Source: an uncultured Methanoregula sp.
Lineage (GTDB): Archaea; Halobacteriota; Methanomicrobia; Methanomicrobiales; Methanospirillaceae
Direction of reading: 5' to 3'
Assembly: GCF_963677065.1 (NCBI RefSeq)
Contig: NZ_OY781872.1
Location: forward strand, 1,669,419-1,733,418
Length of the DNA: 64,000 nucleotides
In this document: positions 54,061 to 62,865 of the stretch, piece after piece
Position numbering within the stretch: position 1 is the first letter of the stretch
Layout of the letters: each line of letters opens with the position of its first letter
Notes under the pieces: generated by a model
Seen by the model: the letters and a program-made list of their open reading frames with translations, nothing else
The model's database searches: none
What the model was told of the DNA's origin: nothing
Made by a program: the position numbers and the translations under genes

Positions 54061-54094
54061 CGCCGCCGCCCCAGGCGGGGCGCCCCCGCGGCGG
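54061..54094. repeat. GC-rich palindromic element A
   Basis: A two-tier hairpin: outer stem CGCCGC (54061-54066)/GCGGCG (54088-54093) and inner stem GCCCC (54068-54072)/GGGGC (54077-54081). It follows TTGCGATGA. A related element with the same inner stem and the same TTGCGATGA lead lies at about 62529-62592. Confidence 0.6.
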
Positions 54095-54134
54095 TTCAGT
54101 GACGTTTCATTTTTGGAAAGCAGGTAAGTGCGTA

Positions 54135-54162
54135 GCGCAAAACCCGGCGAGGCGTTTTGCGC
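54135..54162. repeat. Hairpin with nine-base perfect stem
   Basis: GCGCAAAAC (54135-54143) pairs with GTTTTGCGC (54154-54162) around a ten-base loop CCGGCGAGGC. It lies 80 bases beyond the 3' end of the AT-rich gene, so it could be a terminator on the minus strand or part of the repeat cluster. The gap 53550-54242 contains only these repeats. Confidence 0.6.
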
Positions 54163-54242
54163 GTGGGGGTATCTTAAATTTTCAAGAAAGAGTGGGGCGT
54201 ATGGAATGAATATTGGCGCTTTCTTGGAATGATTCGTTCTTT

Positions 54243-55652
54243 CTATTTTAGAATTGTTAAGATCCAAGAAATTATTGGAACAATCAATGAGATGATAAGG
54301 CTGATTTTGAATTTTGTTGGCCAATCTGGCAAAGAAATTGCTAAATTATATTTAAATTGCAAATTTTGTAGTTCTCCTACGTTGCATTCATAGGTTGAAG
54401 GATAATACGAATTGATTTTAATGCCTAACTTGTTGATATAATCTTTTTTTGCCTGTTGATATTTTTTAACAATCAATAACATTGGCATAATATACATCGA
54501 TAACATGAAAATGATAATTAATACAATTAAAACAAGCCCAATAGGTTCCCTTAAAAAGGCAGAAAAATCAATTTCAATAAATTTGATGGAAATTAATCCG
54601 TATAACCATACGACTGCAATTATGCCAATAATTAAGATTTGAAAAATTATTAAATTGCATAAATTAATGATGGAATCAAATCCTCCATTACACTTCAATA
54701 TTTCAATTTTTACAGGTAAATTTTCAAAGATTTCACTAATCACTGATGCCGTCCCAAGTAGTAAACAGAGAATATTGCCGAGAATAAAACATACAATCAA
54801 CCAATATGGTAGATACCCAATGGCGAGTACGAAATTAAACTCACTTTGGCCAATAAACAAATTTTTGTGTGAAATCAAAACGAGAAGCCAATAAAAGAAG
54901 AGATACCCTGTTGCACAGATAAAACCATACACCGTGGCATGATGAACATTTTTAAAAAATGGAATTGACCAAAAATTGTAAATTGGATCTTTGATCTTCC
55001 AAATTTCAAATAGCTGACCAAAACGACTTTTTTTATAATTATCACTTAAATCAAGTGGTAATTCAGAAATATCCAGTGCTTCATGAAATTGCATATTAAA
55101 TAAATTAAAACTGTAAATTAGCAATCCAATAAGGATGAATAACAGCATGAACGGGATGTCACCTAATATCCCAAACGTTCTAGTCTGATTGTATTGAATT
55201 ACAAGAAAAAGGAAAAGTGGCAAAGCCAATAGAAAATATGAATCAAATAATCTGCTCTTAAACGGTAAAATTTTCAGATTATACCACCAATTTAAAAAAC
55301 GTTCAAGAAGTAGCATTTTTTGATTTATTCTCTCTCTCCCTAACAGAAATTGTATTCGTTCTTTGAGATTATCACTATAGATTGGATCATCCTCTTTCTT
55401 GAGGAAAATAATCAATGAAAAACTCTTTTTGCAATTCAAACAGCAAATGTCTTTATCTTCAATTCTTTTTTGAATAATTTGAAATTTTTCGAGTTTATTG
55501 AAGATATGATCGGATATTTTTGAAGCGTAAGTATTTTTATCATTAAAAATTCGAGGATATGGAAAATATAGGCAGTTTTTTTGAATGTCGATGAAATTTG
55601 AAGTATCACAATACGGACAATGGATTACTTCAGTGAATTTCTCACTAGTCAT
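54243..55652 (-). CDS. AT-rich multi-span membrane protein with N-terminal zinc ribbon
   Basis: The 469-residue protein starts with a soluble region holding CPYC (about 12-15) and CCLNC (about 70-74), a likely zinc ribbon. It continues with six to eight membrane helices starting at about residue 137. It is rich in Ile, Phe, Lys and Asn and its DNA is far more AT-rich than everything around it, which points to recent horizontal transfer. I recognise no family. The ATG lacks a clear ribosome-binding site. It is isolated between the repeat cluster and trmI; TATA-like AT sequence fills the 99 bases upstream. Confidence 0.75.
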   Translation of the reverse strand: MTSEKFTEVIHCPYCDTSNFIDIQKNCLYFPYPRIFNDKNTYASKISDHIFNKLEKFQIIQKRIEDKDICCLNCKKSFSLIIFLKKEDDPIYSDNLKERIQFLLGRERINQKMLLLERFLNWWYNLKILPFKSRLFDSYFLLALPLFLFLVIQYNQTRTFGILGDIPFMLLFILIGLLIYSFNLFNMQFHEALDISELPLDLSDNYKKSRFGQLFEIWKIKDPIYNFWSIPFFKNVHHATVYGFICATGYLFFYWLLVLISHKNLFIGQSEFNFVLAIGYLPYWLIVCFILGNILCLLLGTASVISEIFENLPVKIEILKCNGGFDSIINLCNLIIFQILIIGIIAVVWLYGLISIKFIEIDFSAFLREPIGLVLIVLIIIFMLSMYIMPMLLIVKKYQQAKKDYINKLGIKINSYYPSTYECNVGELQNLQFKYNLAISLPDWPTKFKISLIISLIVPIISWILTILK

Positions 55653-55751
55653 AAGATTAATTTAGATTGTATGGTTTGGGATTATATGGTGTTTTGCACC
55701 AAAATTTTTGCATCAAAATATTAATTAATTTTTAAAAAGGAAAAAAGGGCT

Positions 55752-56477
55752 TTATTTCCTCGCAATCGTCACATACCCCGAGTGACTCACCGACGTCGAC
55801 GGCCGGGTCCCCCGTTTCGACCGGGTCATCTCCCGCTCGATGAGCTCGTGGGTGTGCACTTCGCGGAAGAGCGGGGTTGCCGCGTCCACGACAATTGCCA
55901 TCTGTTCCAAAAACGGCGTGTAGCACGCGAGGTATCCCCCGGACCGGAGCAGGGAAAATGCATGGGTCACGTGCTCGGTCTGGATCTGGAGATCGAGATG
56001 GACGACATCGAATGATCCTTCAGCGTCAAGAAAATCCTTTGCCACGGCCTCCACGTTGGGCAGTTTCGCCTCGGCGATGTTCTTCATCGCGAGCGTGGAG
56101 AACTCCGGCCGGATCTCGTAGGTTTTCACGGTCTTTGCAACCCCGCCGAAATAGATGGCCGCAATGCCGCTGCCGGTGCCGGCATCGAGCACGTCATCGT
56201 TGTGGTTCATGCCGGTATAGGCGATGACGAGGCCGATGTCTTTTGGCAGCATCGGGGCTCCCGAACGCTTGCCGTACGTAAAGAAATCCGTCGGCCTCGG
56301 GATGCGGATCACGAACTCCGAGCCGCTGTGAGTAGTGATCACATCCCCGCCGGCTTTCCCGACCAGGGATTCGAGTTCGATCTGGCCCTTGTCGGTGCCG
56401 AGCTTTCCCGGCCCGGCTTTGACCCAGAATTCCCTGCCTTCTCCTGCGAGAAGAACCCGGTCGCCTGCTTCGATCAT
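55752..56477 (-). CDS. trmI: tRNA (adenine-N1)-methyltransferase TrmI
   Basis: The 241-residue class I methyltransferase matches archaeal TrmI, which makes m1A57/m1A58 in the tRNA T-loop. Seen are an N-terminal small beta domain, RPTDFFTYGKRSGAPMLPKDIGLVIAYTGM, motif I LDAGTGSGIAA (about 104-114) and VHLDLQ. The start is the ATG at 56477, sharing its A with the NAC stop (TGATG). It is last in a tight minus-strand cluster. Confidence 0.94.
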   Translation of the reverse strand: MIEAGDRVLLAGEGREFWVKAGPGKLGTDKGQIELESLVGKAGGDVITTHSGSEFVIRIPRPTDFFTYGKRSGAPMLPKDIGLVIAYTGMNHNDDVLDAGTGSGIAAIYFGGVAKTVKTYEIRPEFSTLAMKNIAEAKLPNVEAVAKDFLDAEGSFDVVHLDLQIQTEHVTHAFSLLRSGGYLACYTPFLEQMAIVVDAATPLFREVHTHELIEREMTRSKRGTRPSTSVSHSGYVTIARK

Positions 56478-56815
56478 CACTGGGCCAGCTTCATGATGGC
56501 TTCGGCAATGTCGCCTTTCGTTGCAATGAGGGCTTCCTTTGCCTTCTCCACAGGAACGTTCGCCTGTGCCGCAACCATGGTGATGTCCTCTGCCGGGATC
56601 TCGATCTCTGCCGGGACGAACCGGGGTTCGCCTGTGATCTGGTAACTGGTGGCACCCTGCATGGTCATTGCCGAGACCTCGGCTGAATCGAAGATCCAGC
56701 TGCCCTTGGGTGTCTTGATAACAATACTCTGTACGTCTTCAATCTGCTCGACGTTCATGCCGAGCTTCTTCATCATCGCCTTCATCTGGCGCGGGTTGAT
56801 ATTTCCCGGAAGCAT
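56477..56815 (-). CDS. nac: Nascent polypeptide-associated complex protein (NAC alpha)
   Basis: The 112-residue protein has the NAC domain (MKAMMKKLGMNVEQIEDVQSIVIKTPKG, described as residues 10-37) and a C-terminal UBA domain (about 75-112). It binds nascent chains at the ribosome. The start is the ATG at 56815; a GTG at 56824 lies within the ribosome-binding region. Its 5' end overlaps the upstream PUA gene by 77 bases in another frame. Confidence 0.93.
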   Translation of the reverse strand: MLPGNINPRQMKAMMKKLGMNVEQIEDVQSIVIKTPKGSWIFDSAEVSAMTMQGATSYQITGEPRFVPAEIEIPAEDITMVAAQANVPVEKAKEALIATKGDIAEAIMKLAQ

Positions 56816-57293
56816 CTTTCTCACTCCCCTGCCGTACTTTTACGGCTACTCCGTAATTAAATGCAAGCATCTCGGTGCCTGAAACAACCGCAGCCCCGCA
56901 GGCAATCAGGCGATCGCCCCCGGCAACGACGAGAACATCGTCCCCCGCGCGGATGGCGGGGTCGGCTCCCACAACATGCTTGGCAAACGCGTTCTTGCCC
57001 TGTGCCACGAACTCTGCCACGTCGTCCCGGATGACCACTCGGTAAGCCGGGGCCGGAAGGAGGGCGTGCAGTCTCTTTGCCCCTTCGATCCCGATGGTCA
57101 GCCGGCCGTCTGAGGCCCGGATGGTTGCAAGTCGGGACCCTTCATAAAGGATCTGCCGGATCCTCCCGGTAGTTGAGAGAAGGAAGGTGCAGCCTTCGGG
57201 AAAGAGCCCTGTCCCGATTCCCCCGCCGAACTGGAAGTCAGCGATGACCTGGACCCGCCGCAGCGAACTGTTCTCCGAGTAACCTGTTGACAC
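56739..57293 (-). CDS. PUA-domain RNA-binding protein (GTG start)
   Basis: The protein (184 residues from the GTG at 57293) begins with a pre-PUA-like part (VIADFQFGGGIGTGLFP...TGRIRQILYEG) followed by a PUA domain (about 75-155; GKNAFAKHVVGADPAIRAGDDVLVV). It resembles archaeal PUA proteins near DHH genes. The only plausible starts overlap the end of the DHH gene; AGGAG lies ten bases before the GTG. The charged C-terminal tail overlaps the NAC gene. Exact RNA target unknown. Confidence 0.75.
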   Translation of the reverse strand: MSTGYSENSSLRRVQVIADFQFGGGIGTGLFPEGCTFLLSTTGRIRQILYEGSRLATIRASDGRLTIGIEGAKRLHALLPAPAYRVVIRDDVAEFVAQGKNAFAKHVVGADPAIRAGDDVLVVAGGDRLIACGAAVVSGTEMLAFNYGVAVKVRQGSEKDASGKYQPAPDEGDDEEARHERRAD

Positions 57294-58638
57294 GATAGAC
57301 AAACTCCTCTTCTGCTGTTTTCGGGATGTACGCTCCCGCCGCGATCTTGTGACCCCCGCCCCCGCCGCCGTATTCGGCCGAGGCATCGCTCAAGGCTTTC
57401 TGGAGATCGATTCCCTTCTCCACGACCCGCTCCGTGGTCCGCATCGAGACTTTGGTGAGGTTCGTATCCTCCGGCACCTCGCACATGATCAGGATGGGCT
57501 TGTTGGCATTGAGTTTCGAGAGCGCCATGCCTGCCCCGATGCCGACAATGGTGTCGGGATATTTCCCGCCCACGTGGAGGTACTGGAGGTTGTCGAGCTC
57601 TTTTACCCCGGTATCGATGATGTACTGGAGCAGGCTCCGGATGATCGCCCGGTGGTTGTTGAGCATGTGCTCGGCCTCGCGGTAGGCCGTGCCCCGGTCG
57701 CCCCGGAGGATCGCGCCGCCAACCTGGGGTTTCGACCAGCGCCCGCAGGCATTGAGCATGGTGGCATACTCCTGGGCATTCCGGAGCGGTGTTCTCGGGA
57801 TCTCGTCCGGGAACCCGTAGGTCTCTGCCAGGAGCCGGTCGACCCGCTCGCCATTGGCTATGAGCTGCTCGGCAAGCGCCGAGATGATCGTCCGCTTCTC
57901 CTCGTTCGATATCTCCTCCCAGACATACCACCGGCCATCCGGGGTCTGCTGCCGGATCCCGAGTTTCTTCAAAAACTGGCGGGCGCCCTCGGGATTGTTG
58001 CTGATCCCCTTGATGAACGGGTCATCGTTGTAAGCGAGCGAGAGGTGGACCGGGCGGGTGGCTGTTCCGTAGCAGTTGAGATCCTTCTTGCGGACCTCCA
58101 CGTTCCCGCTCCGGATCCCGTCCTCGACAATGATCTCCCGCGCCGGGCCGACAAGCCCGCACTTCTCCCGCGCCATCATGTCCCCGACATTCCCGATAAT
58201 GGCAAGCTTGGCCAGATCCGCATTCTTCGGGTCGAGTTCCTTTGCTATCAGGTAGCAGACACCGGCCGCGCTCATGCGGGTGTGGCCGTACGGCAGGCAG
58301 TTGACCTGGGTGTAAGAGATCCCGGCCGGCTGGCTCACGTGGTGATCCACGATGATCACGTCCTTTTCCGTAAGTCCCCGCTCTTCCAGGAGGTTCTGCT
58401 GGCCCGCGCCCAGATCCGAGAAGATCTTGAGGGAGGAATCGGAAGGAACCTGTGGCATGGTCAGGGGTTCGAGCTGGCGCACGAAAACCGACCTGACCGT
58501 GATGCCCTGCCGTGAGATTGCCTGGGAGAGAACCGCCTCGCTTGCAATGCCATCGGCGTCGATGTGGGAGATGATGGTAATTTCCGGTGCTGCCGCGATC
58601 TGTTCTGCGGCTGCTTTTACATCATCACAAAAACCCAT
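57238..58638 (-). CDS. DHH-family phosphoesterase (archaeal RecJ-like/GAN-type)
   Basis: The 466-residue protein has DHH motifs SHIDADG (24-30), VDHH (97-100) and GNVGDMMA, and a C-terminal DHHA1 domain with GGGGGGHKIAAGA (about 427-439). Archaeal RecJ-like proteins are single-strand nucleases, some bound to GINS/CMG. It heads a minus-strand cluster DHH-PUA-NAC-TrmI in which each gene overlaps the next, and it diverges from the Nnr gene across 46 bases. Confidence 0.9.
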   Translation of the reverse strand: MGFCDDVKAAAEQIAAAPEITIISHIDADGIASEAVLSQAISRQGITVRSVFVRQLEPLTMPQVPSDSSLKIFSDLGAGQQNLLEERGLTEKDVIIVDHHVSQPAGISYTQVNCLPYGHTRMSAAGVCYLIAKELDPKNADLAKLAIIGNVGDMMAREKCGLVGPAREIIVEDGIRSGNVEVRKKDLNCYGTATRPVHLSLAYNDDPFIKGISNNPEGARQFLKKLGIRQQTPDGRWYVWEEISNEEKRTIISALAEQLIANGERVDRLLAETYGFPDEIPRTPLRNAQEYATMLNACGRWSKPQVGGAILRGDRGTAYREAEHMLNNHRAIIRSLLQYIIDTGVKELDNLQYLHVGGKYPDTIVGIGAGMALSKLNANKPILIMCEVPEDTNLTKVSMRTTERVVEKGIDLQKALSDASAEYGGGGGGHKIAAGAYIPKTAEEEFVYRVNRLLGEQFAAAGPGHR

Positions 58639-58684
58639 TGCATATTATTTAGGCATCTTCATACACATCAATTGTACTAGAGTT

Positions 58685-60085
58685 ATGCTTCCCGAACAGA
58701 TGAACGGCTTTTTGGAGGAGGGACCGATCACCGCTTCCCGGATGCGGGCCGTGGACCGGAACGCCATGGCGCTCGGGGTTGACGAGCTCCAGCTCATGGA
58801 GAGCGCCGGCCGGGGGCTCGCCGGCCAGGTGCTCCTGCAGAATCCGAACCGGGTCCTGGTGCTCTGCGGCAAGGGCAACAACGGGGGGGACGGCATGGTT
58901 GCCGCCCGGCACCTCCAGCGGGGCGTGGAGACCGATGTCATCTATTACGAATCTTCGGACCGGAGCCCGTCCTGCAGCCACCAGTTGTCCGCCCTGCGGA
59001 ATTGCCGTCTCGGGCTTCACCCGTTTTCTGTCCGCGAGGATCTCGCCCTGCTCAAGCCGCTGTTTGATCGGGCGGATGTGATCGTTGATGCTCTGCTGGG
59101 AATCGGCATCACCTGCGGGATCCGGGAGCCGTTTGCTGCCTGCATTGCTCTGGCAAACGACTCGCCTGCAAAGATCATTGCAGCCGACATCCCGACCCCG
59201 GGCATCCGTGCGGATCAGATCTGCGGATTCCACCGGGCCAAGATGGCAGGCTCGACCGTGATCGATATCGGCATACCCGTCAGGGCGGAATGCTGCACCG
59301 GCCCGGGGGATCTTCTGCAGCTCTCGCCCCGCGATCCGAAAGCCCACAAGGGTGTCGGGGGCTCGGTGCTGGTCATCGGTGGCGGGCCGTACCAGGGCGC
59401 CCCGTATCTTGCGGGGCTCGGGGCACTCCGGGCCGGGGCCGATATTGTCCGGATAGCATCCCCCGTGTTTGAGCCGATCCCCGACCTCATCTTCGAGCGG
59501 CTGTCCGGCGACCGGATTACGGAGGAACATACGGAACGCCTTATCGCGCTCGCTCAGAAGGCAGATGTGGTTGTCTGCGGGAACGGGATGGGCACGGAGA
59601 GCCATGCGGTAGTCTCGGCCATTGCCCCGCATTGCAAAAAGGCAGTATTCGATGCGGATGCCCTGCGGCTCCCGATCCCCCATGCCCTTGGGGAGACCAT
59701 CTATACCCCGCATGGCGGGGAATTTGCCCGGATCACGGGTTCTGCCCTTCCGGACGATACCTTCGGCCGGGCCTGCGCTGCACGGGATGCAAAGATCGGC
59801 GGGACGGTCATCCTGAAAGGAAAGACCGATATCATCACGGACGGCCGCCGGGTCCGGTTCAACCGGACGGGAGCTCCCGGGATGACGGTCGGGGGAACCG
59901 GTGATGTTCTTGCCGGTATTGCCGGGGCGCTCCTCCACCGGCTCCCGGCGTTCGAAGCAGCATGCATTGCCGCGTATGTCAACGGGCGGGCCGGCGAGCT
60001 GGTGGCAGCAGAGCGGGGCGAGGGGATGCTCGCGTCCGATCTCGTGGACCGGATCCCTGCGGTCTTATTCGGGAAGAGTGATTGA
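58685..60085 (+). CDS. nnr: Bifunctional NAD(P)HX epimerase/ADP-dependent dehydratase
   Basis: The 466-residue fusion repairs hydrated NAD(P)H. The N-terminal NnrE half (1-210) has MRAVDRNAMALGVDELQLME and GKGNNGGDGMVAARHL; the C-terminal NnrD half (about 215-466) has KGVGGSVLVIGGG, YTPHGGEFARI and TVGGTGDVLAGIAGA. I start at the ATG at 58685; the open frame reaches much further upstream inside the DHH gene on the other strand, which is a shadow. moaC follows directly after the stop. Confidence 0.95.
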   Translation: MLPEQMNGFLEEGPITASRMRAVDRNAMALGVDELQLMESAGRGLAGQVLLQNPNRVLVLCGKGNNGGDGMVAARHLQRGVETDVIYYESSDRSPSCSHQLSALRNCRLGLHPFSVREDLALLKPLFDRADVIVDALLGIGITCGIREPFAACIALANDSPAKIIAADIPTPGIRADQICGFHRAKMAGSTVIDIGIPVRAECCTGPGDLLQLSPRDPKAHKGVGGSVLVIGGGPYQGAPYLAGLGALRAGADIVRIASPVFEPIPDLIFERLSGDRITEEHTERLIALAQKADVVVCGNGMGTESHAVVSAIAPHCKKAVFDADALRLPIPHALGETIYTPHGGEFARITGSALPDDTFGRACAARDAKIGGTVILKGKTDIITDGRRVRFNRTGAPGMTVGGTGDVLAGIAGALLHRLPAFEAACIAAYVNGRAGELVAAERGEGMLASDLVDRIPAVLFGKSD

Positions 60086-60553
60086 ATGGTGAAGTTTACG
60101 CATATCGAAAATGATCGGGCGCAGATGGTGGACATCAGCGGAAAAGGCGATGTTACCCGCGAAGCAACGGCAGCTGGGAGGATCTACCTGCGGCCGGAGA
60201 CGCTTGCTGCGATCCGCGACGGCAAAGTTGTCAAGGGCAATGTGCTTGCAACAGCGCGGGTGGCGGCCACGATGGCGGTCAAGAACACTTCCGGGATGAT
60301 ACCCATGTGCCATCCCATCCCCATCAGTTCGATAACCGTCGATTTCACCGAAGGCGACGGGTATATCGAATCCATGGTTGTCGTGAAGATGACCGGTAAG
60401 ACCGGGGTCGAGATGGAAGCCCTGACCGGTGTGTCCATTGCCCTTCTGACCGTGTGGGACATGGTCAAGTCGGCCGAGAAGGATGCGGACGGGCAGTACC
60501 CGGTCACCCGTATCACTGATGTGCGGGTTGTGGAGAAGAAGAAGGGGAAGTAA
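60086..60553 (+). CDS. moaC: Cyclic pyranopterin monophosphate synthase MoaC
   Basis: The 155-residue enzyme completes the first stage of molybdopterin synthesis. Markers: MVDISGKGDVTREATAAGRI (described as 13-32), MCHPIPIS (about 73-80) and VEMEALTGVSIALLTVWDM (about 110-128). The cofactor is needed by formylmethanofuran and formate dehydrogenases in methanogens. It abuts the Nnr gene and is probably co-transcribed with it. Confidence 0.96.
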   Translation: MVKFTHIENDRAQMVDISGKGDVTREATAAGRIYLRPETLAAIRDGKVVKGNVLATARVAATMAVKNTSGMIPMCHPIPISSITVDFTEGDGYIESMVVVKMTGKTGVEMEALTGVSIALLTVWDMVKSAEKDADGQYPVTRITDVRVVEKKKGK

Positions 60554-60618
60554 CGGCGCTTCTTTCCCTCATAAGAACAGCCGCGCTCTCCGGGCAGCGC
60601 CCTGCGGATGAACGAATT

Positions 60619-62298
60619 TTACGCCCCGCCCGTGAACCGGTAGGCCCCCATCGGGACAACCATCTCGAACCGGGCACCTTTCCCCGGTTCGCCCGTCTCG
60701 GCAATGGTGATGCCGGTGATCGAGAGGATCTCCCGGGAGAGGAAGAGGCCGAGGCCGGTGTTTTTCCCGAAACCCCGCTGGAATAACCGGGCCTTGTCCT
60801 CGTGCGCGATACCTTCCCCATTGTCTTCGCACGTGACAACGAGCCCCCCGCTCACCTCCCGGGATGTTACGCGGATGGCCGTCATGGAGCTCCCGCCATA
60901 TTTCAGGGCATTGTCCATGAGATTGTACAGGACTCTCTCGAAGAGGGGATCGGCATAAATCTCCAGGTCCCTCCGGTCGACTTCCACCGTCACATCCCGC
61001 ATGGGCAGCGCAGCAACTCCCCGCGCGATCCTGTCCCCGATATTCTGCCACGTCGGCGCTGTTGTACCCATATCCTCGTATATCCGGGTAAAATCGATCT
61101 GCTCCTCCAGGATCCCGGCAATCCGCATCTCTTTCTGTACATATTCCGATGCGGGGAGGACATCCATGGTCGCCATCCGCGAGAGTTCAAGGTATGCCGA
61201 GAGGGCTGTGATCTGGTTCTTGATGTCGTGCCGGGTTATGGATGAGAGGATCGTGAGTTTTTTATTGACCCGGACGAGCGCGTCCTCAGCGGCTTTCCGT
61301 TCGGTAATGTCGGTGATAACAGACAGGAATGCCGAAATCCCCTTGTCTTCGATGGGCACCGTCGCGATGATGCCGTGCCGGATTGTTCCGTCCGGGAGCA
61401 GGAGATCGATCTCCCGCAGCGGGGCTGCACCGCCTCCGCCCCGGGCTGCGCCGACCGCCTCCCGCAGGGCACCGGCACTTTCCGGTGTAAGGAGGGTATA
61501 GATCGACTGCCCGGCAAGAGTCTGCCGGGAGGGCCCGGCAAGCAGGGCGGCTGCCGGGTTTGCGTACCGGATAACCTCCCGGTCATGGATGAGGACAAAG
61601 TCCGGCAGGTTGTCCGCCAGGTTCCGGTACCGCAGCTCGCTCTCCCGGAGATCTTCCTGCGACCGTGCCATGTTGAGCATCAGGAAGGAGGCCGTACCTA
61701 CGATATCCATCAGGATGGTTACGGTAAAGAAGACGGGGTTGAAGGGATCAGGGCCGTCCAGCGAGTAGTCCCCGGGGAGGATAGCAGCCCTGATGACCAG
61801 GATTGTCCAGAGGAGGCCCGTCACCAGGAGGGACGCGGCGAACATGTAGCGGAGCGATCGGGTTGCGGGATCCTGTACCCGCAGGGCAATCAGGGCAGTA
61901 GCAATGAACGAAGGTACGATGAGCGCCCCGATGATGGCCCCCCTCACGATCAACGATTCATCAGCGAACCTGAACCATATGAGCAGGAGTGCGGCCGGTA
62001 CAAGGATGCCGTAGACGAGCCTTGGGAGCGGCCTATCCCGGTAAAATCTCCAGACGCTGTCGAGCCGGAGCATGACCGCGATCACGATCATCAGATTCCC
62101 GAGTGTTCCGAGAGGAAAAAGGGCCCGGGGGCTGATGTACAACAGGTAGCCGCCAGAGACGAGCAGCAGGGAGAGCATCCAGACGCTGAACCCGTTGTAG
62201 GTCTTCTGTGTCTTCCAGAAGATGAAGAGCAGGAGTGAAAGCATGAGATTGACGAGCAGGAGGATCAGAAAGAGGGTCCTGATATCGGGCAACCACAT
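60619..62298 (-). CDS. Membrane sensor histidine kinase with PAS domain
   Basis: The 559-residue protein has seven N-terminal membrane helices (about 1-220), one PAS domain (about 225-345), H-box SITRHDIKNQ, N-box YNLMDNALKYG, CEDNGEGI and GLGLFLSREI. Its kinase part is closely related to that of the 1302-residue kinase in this window (same TRHDIxNQ H-box and same end). No response regulator is adjacent, so its partner is elsewhere. Start ATG is at 62298. Confidence 0.92.
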   Translation of the reverse strand: MWLPDIRTLFLILLLVNLMLSLLLFIFWKTQKTYNGFSVWMLSLLLVSGGYLLYISPRALFPLGTLGNLMIVIAVMLRLDSVWRFYRDRPLPRLVYGILVPAALLLIWFRFADESLIVRGAIIGALIVPSFIATALIALRVQDPATRSLRYMFAASLLVTGLLWTILVIRAAILPGDYSLDGPDPFNPVFFTVTILMDIVGTASFLMLNMARSQEDLRESELRYRNLADNLPDFVLIHDREVIRYANPAAALLAGPSRQTLAGQSIYTLLTPESAGALREAVGAARGGGGAAPLREIDLLLPDGTIRHGIIATVPIEDKGISAFLSVITDITERKAAEDALVRVNKKLTILSSITRHDIKNQITALSAYLELSRMATMDVLPASEYVQKEMRIAGILEEQIDFTRIYEDMGTTAPTWQNIGDRIARGVAALPMRDVTVEVDRRDLEIYADPLFERVLYNLMDNALKYGGSSMTAIRVTSREVSGGLVVTCEDNGEGIAHEDKARLFQRGFGKNTGLGLFLSREILSITGITIAETGEPGKGARFEMVVPMGAYRFTGGA

Positions 62299-62493
62299 GG
62301 GTGTACTCCAGAGGGGGATTTCCCCGCTATAGCATGAGTGTACTGTTGCGGCCTTGGGATATCTTGTTTTTTATATAGATTTAAAAAAAGGTCCGGGGCA
62401 ACGGAATAACCAGTTATCCGGATTACGGATGTCCAGATCCTGGAAAAGAAGAAGGGAACGTGAAAATTTTTACCACCCCTGTGATTCGTACTG

Positions 62494-62592
62494 GCAAATG
62501 CCGGGGGCTGATACCCCCATCCTCCTATTGCGATGACAGCCGTCACCCTGCCGTGCCCCGCGAGGGGCGGCCCTGAGGCGGGGAGCCCTCAT
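62494..62592. repeat. GC-rich palindromic element B with companion hairpin
   Basis: The gap 62299-62865 (567 bases) holds a GGGGG-CTGATA-CCCCC hairpin (about 62503-62518), then TTGCGATGA, then GCCCC-GCGA-GGGGC. The lead sequence and inner stem repeat those of element A near 54061. A frame from 62591 is not convincing as a gene. The remainder of the gap should contain the L15e promoter. Confidence 0.55.
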
Positions 62593-62865
62593 GACGATCA
62601 ATGGGGAAGCAACAAACGCAGCAATCAAGGAGATGTCTGGAGAGATGCTGAAATCAAAAAATCTGTTTGCACCGGTTGACGAACATCTGGCAAAAATTAT
62701 TATGTACATCTGGTGGTTGTTATTCGCGAACTATACGAGAACGGGATTCAAAGTTTCCCTATCCTTTATTATCCCCATCCGTCCTATGTATACAGGCACA
62801 CGGGATCCGTCCCGTTTGAAAGAAAGGCATGTAGCCCTCTTTGGGCCGAACCTTAGGAGAATACC

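Noticed and set aside
54019-54324. Open frame of 101 codons on the minus strand
   Set aside because: It translates the hairpin and palindromic repeats and overlaps the 3' end of the AT-rich gene.
58352-58684. Upstream extension of the NAD(P)HX repair enzyme
   Set aside because: This frame is antisense to the start of the DHH gene; the enzyme's family N-terminus begins at 58685.
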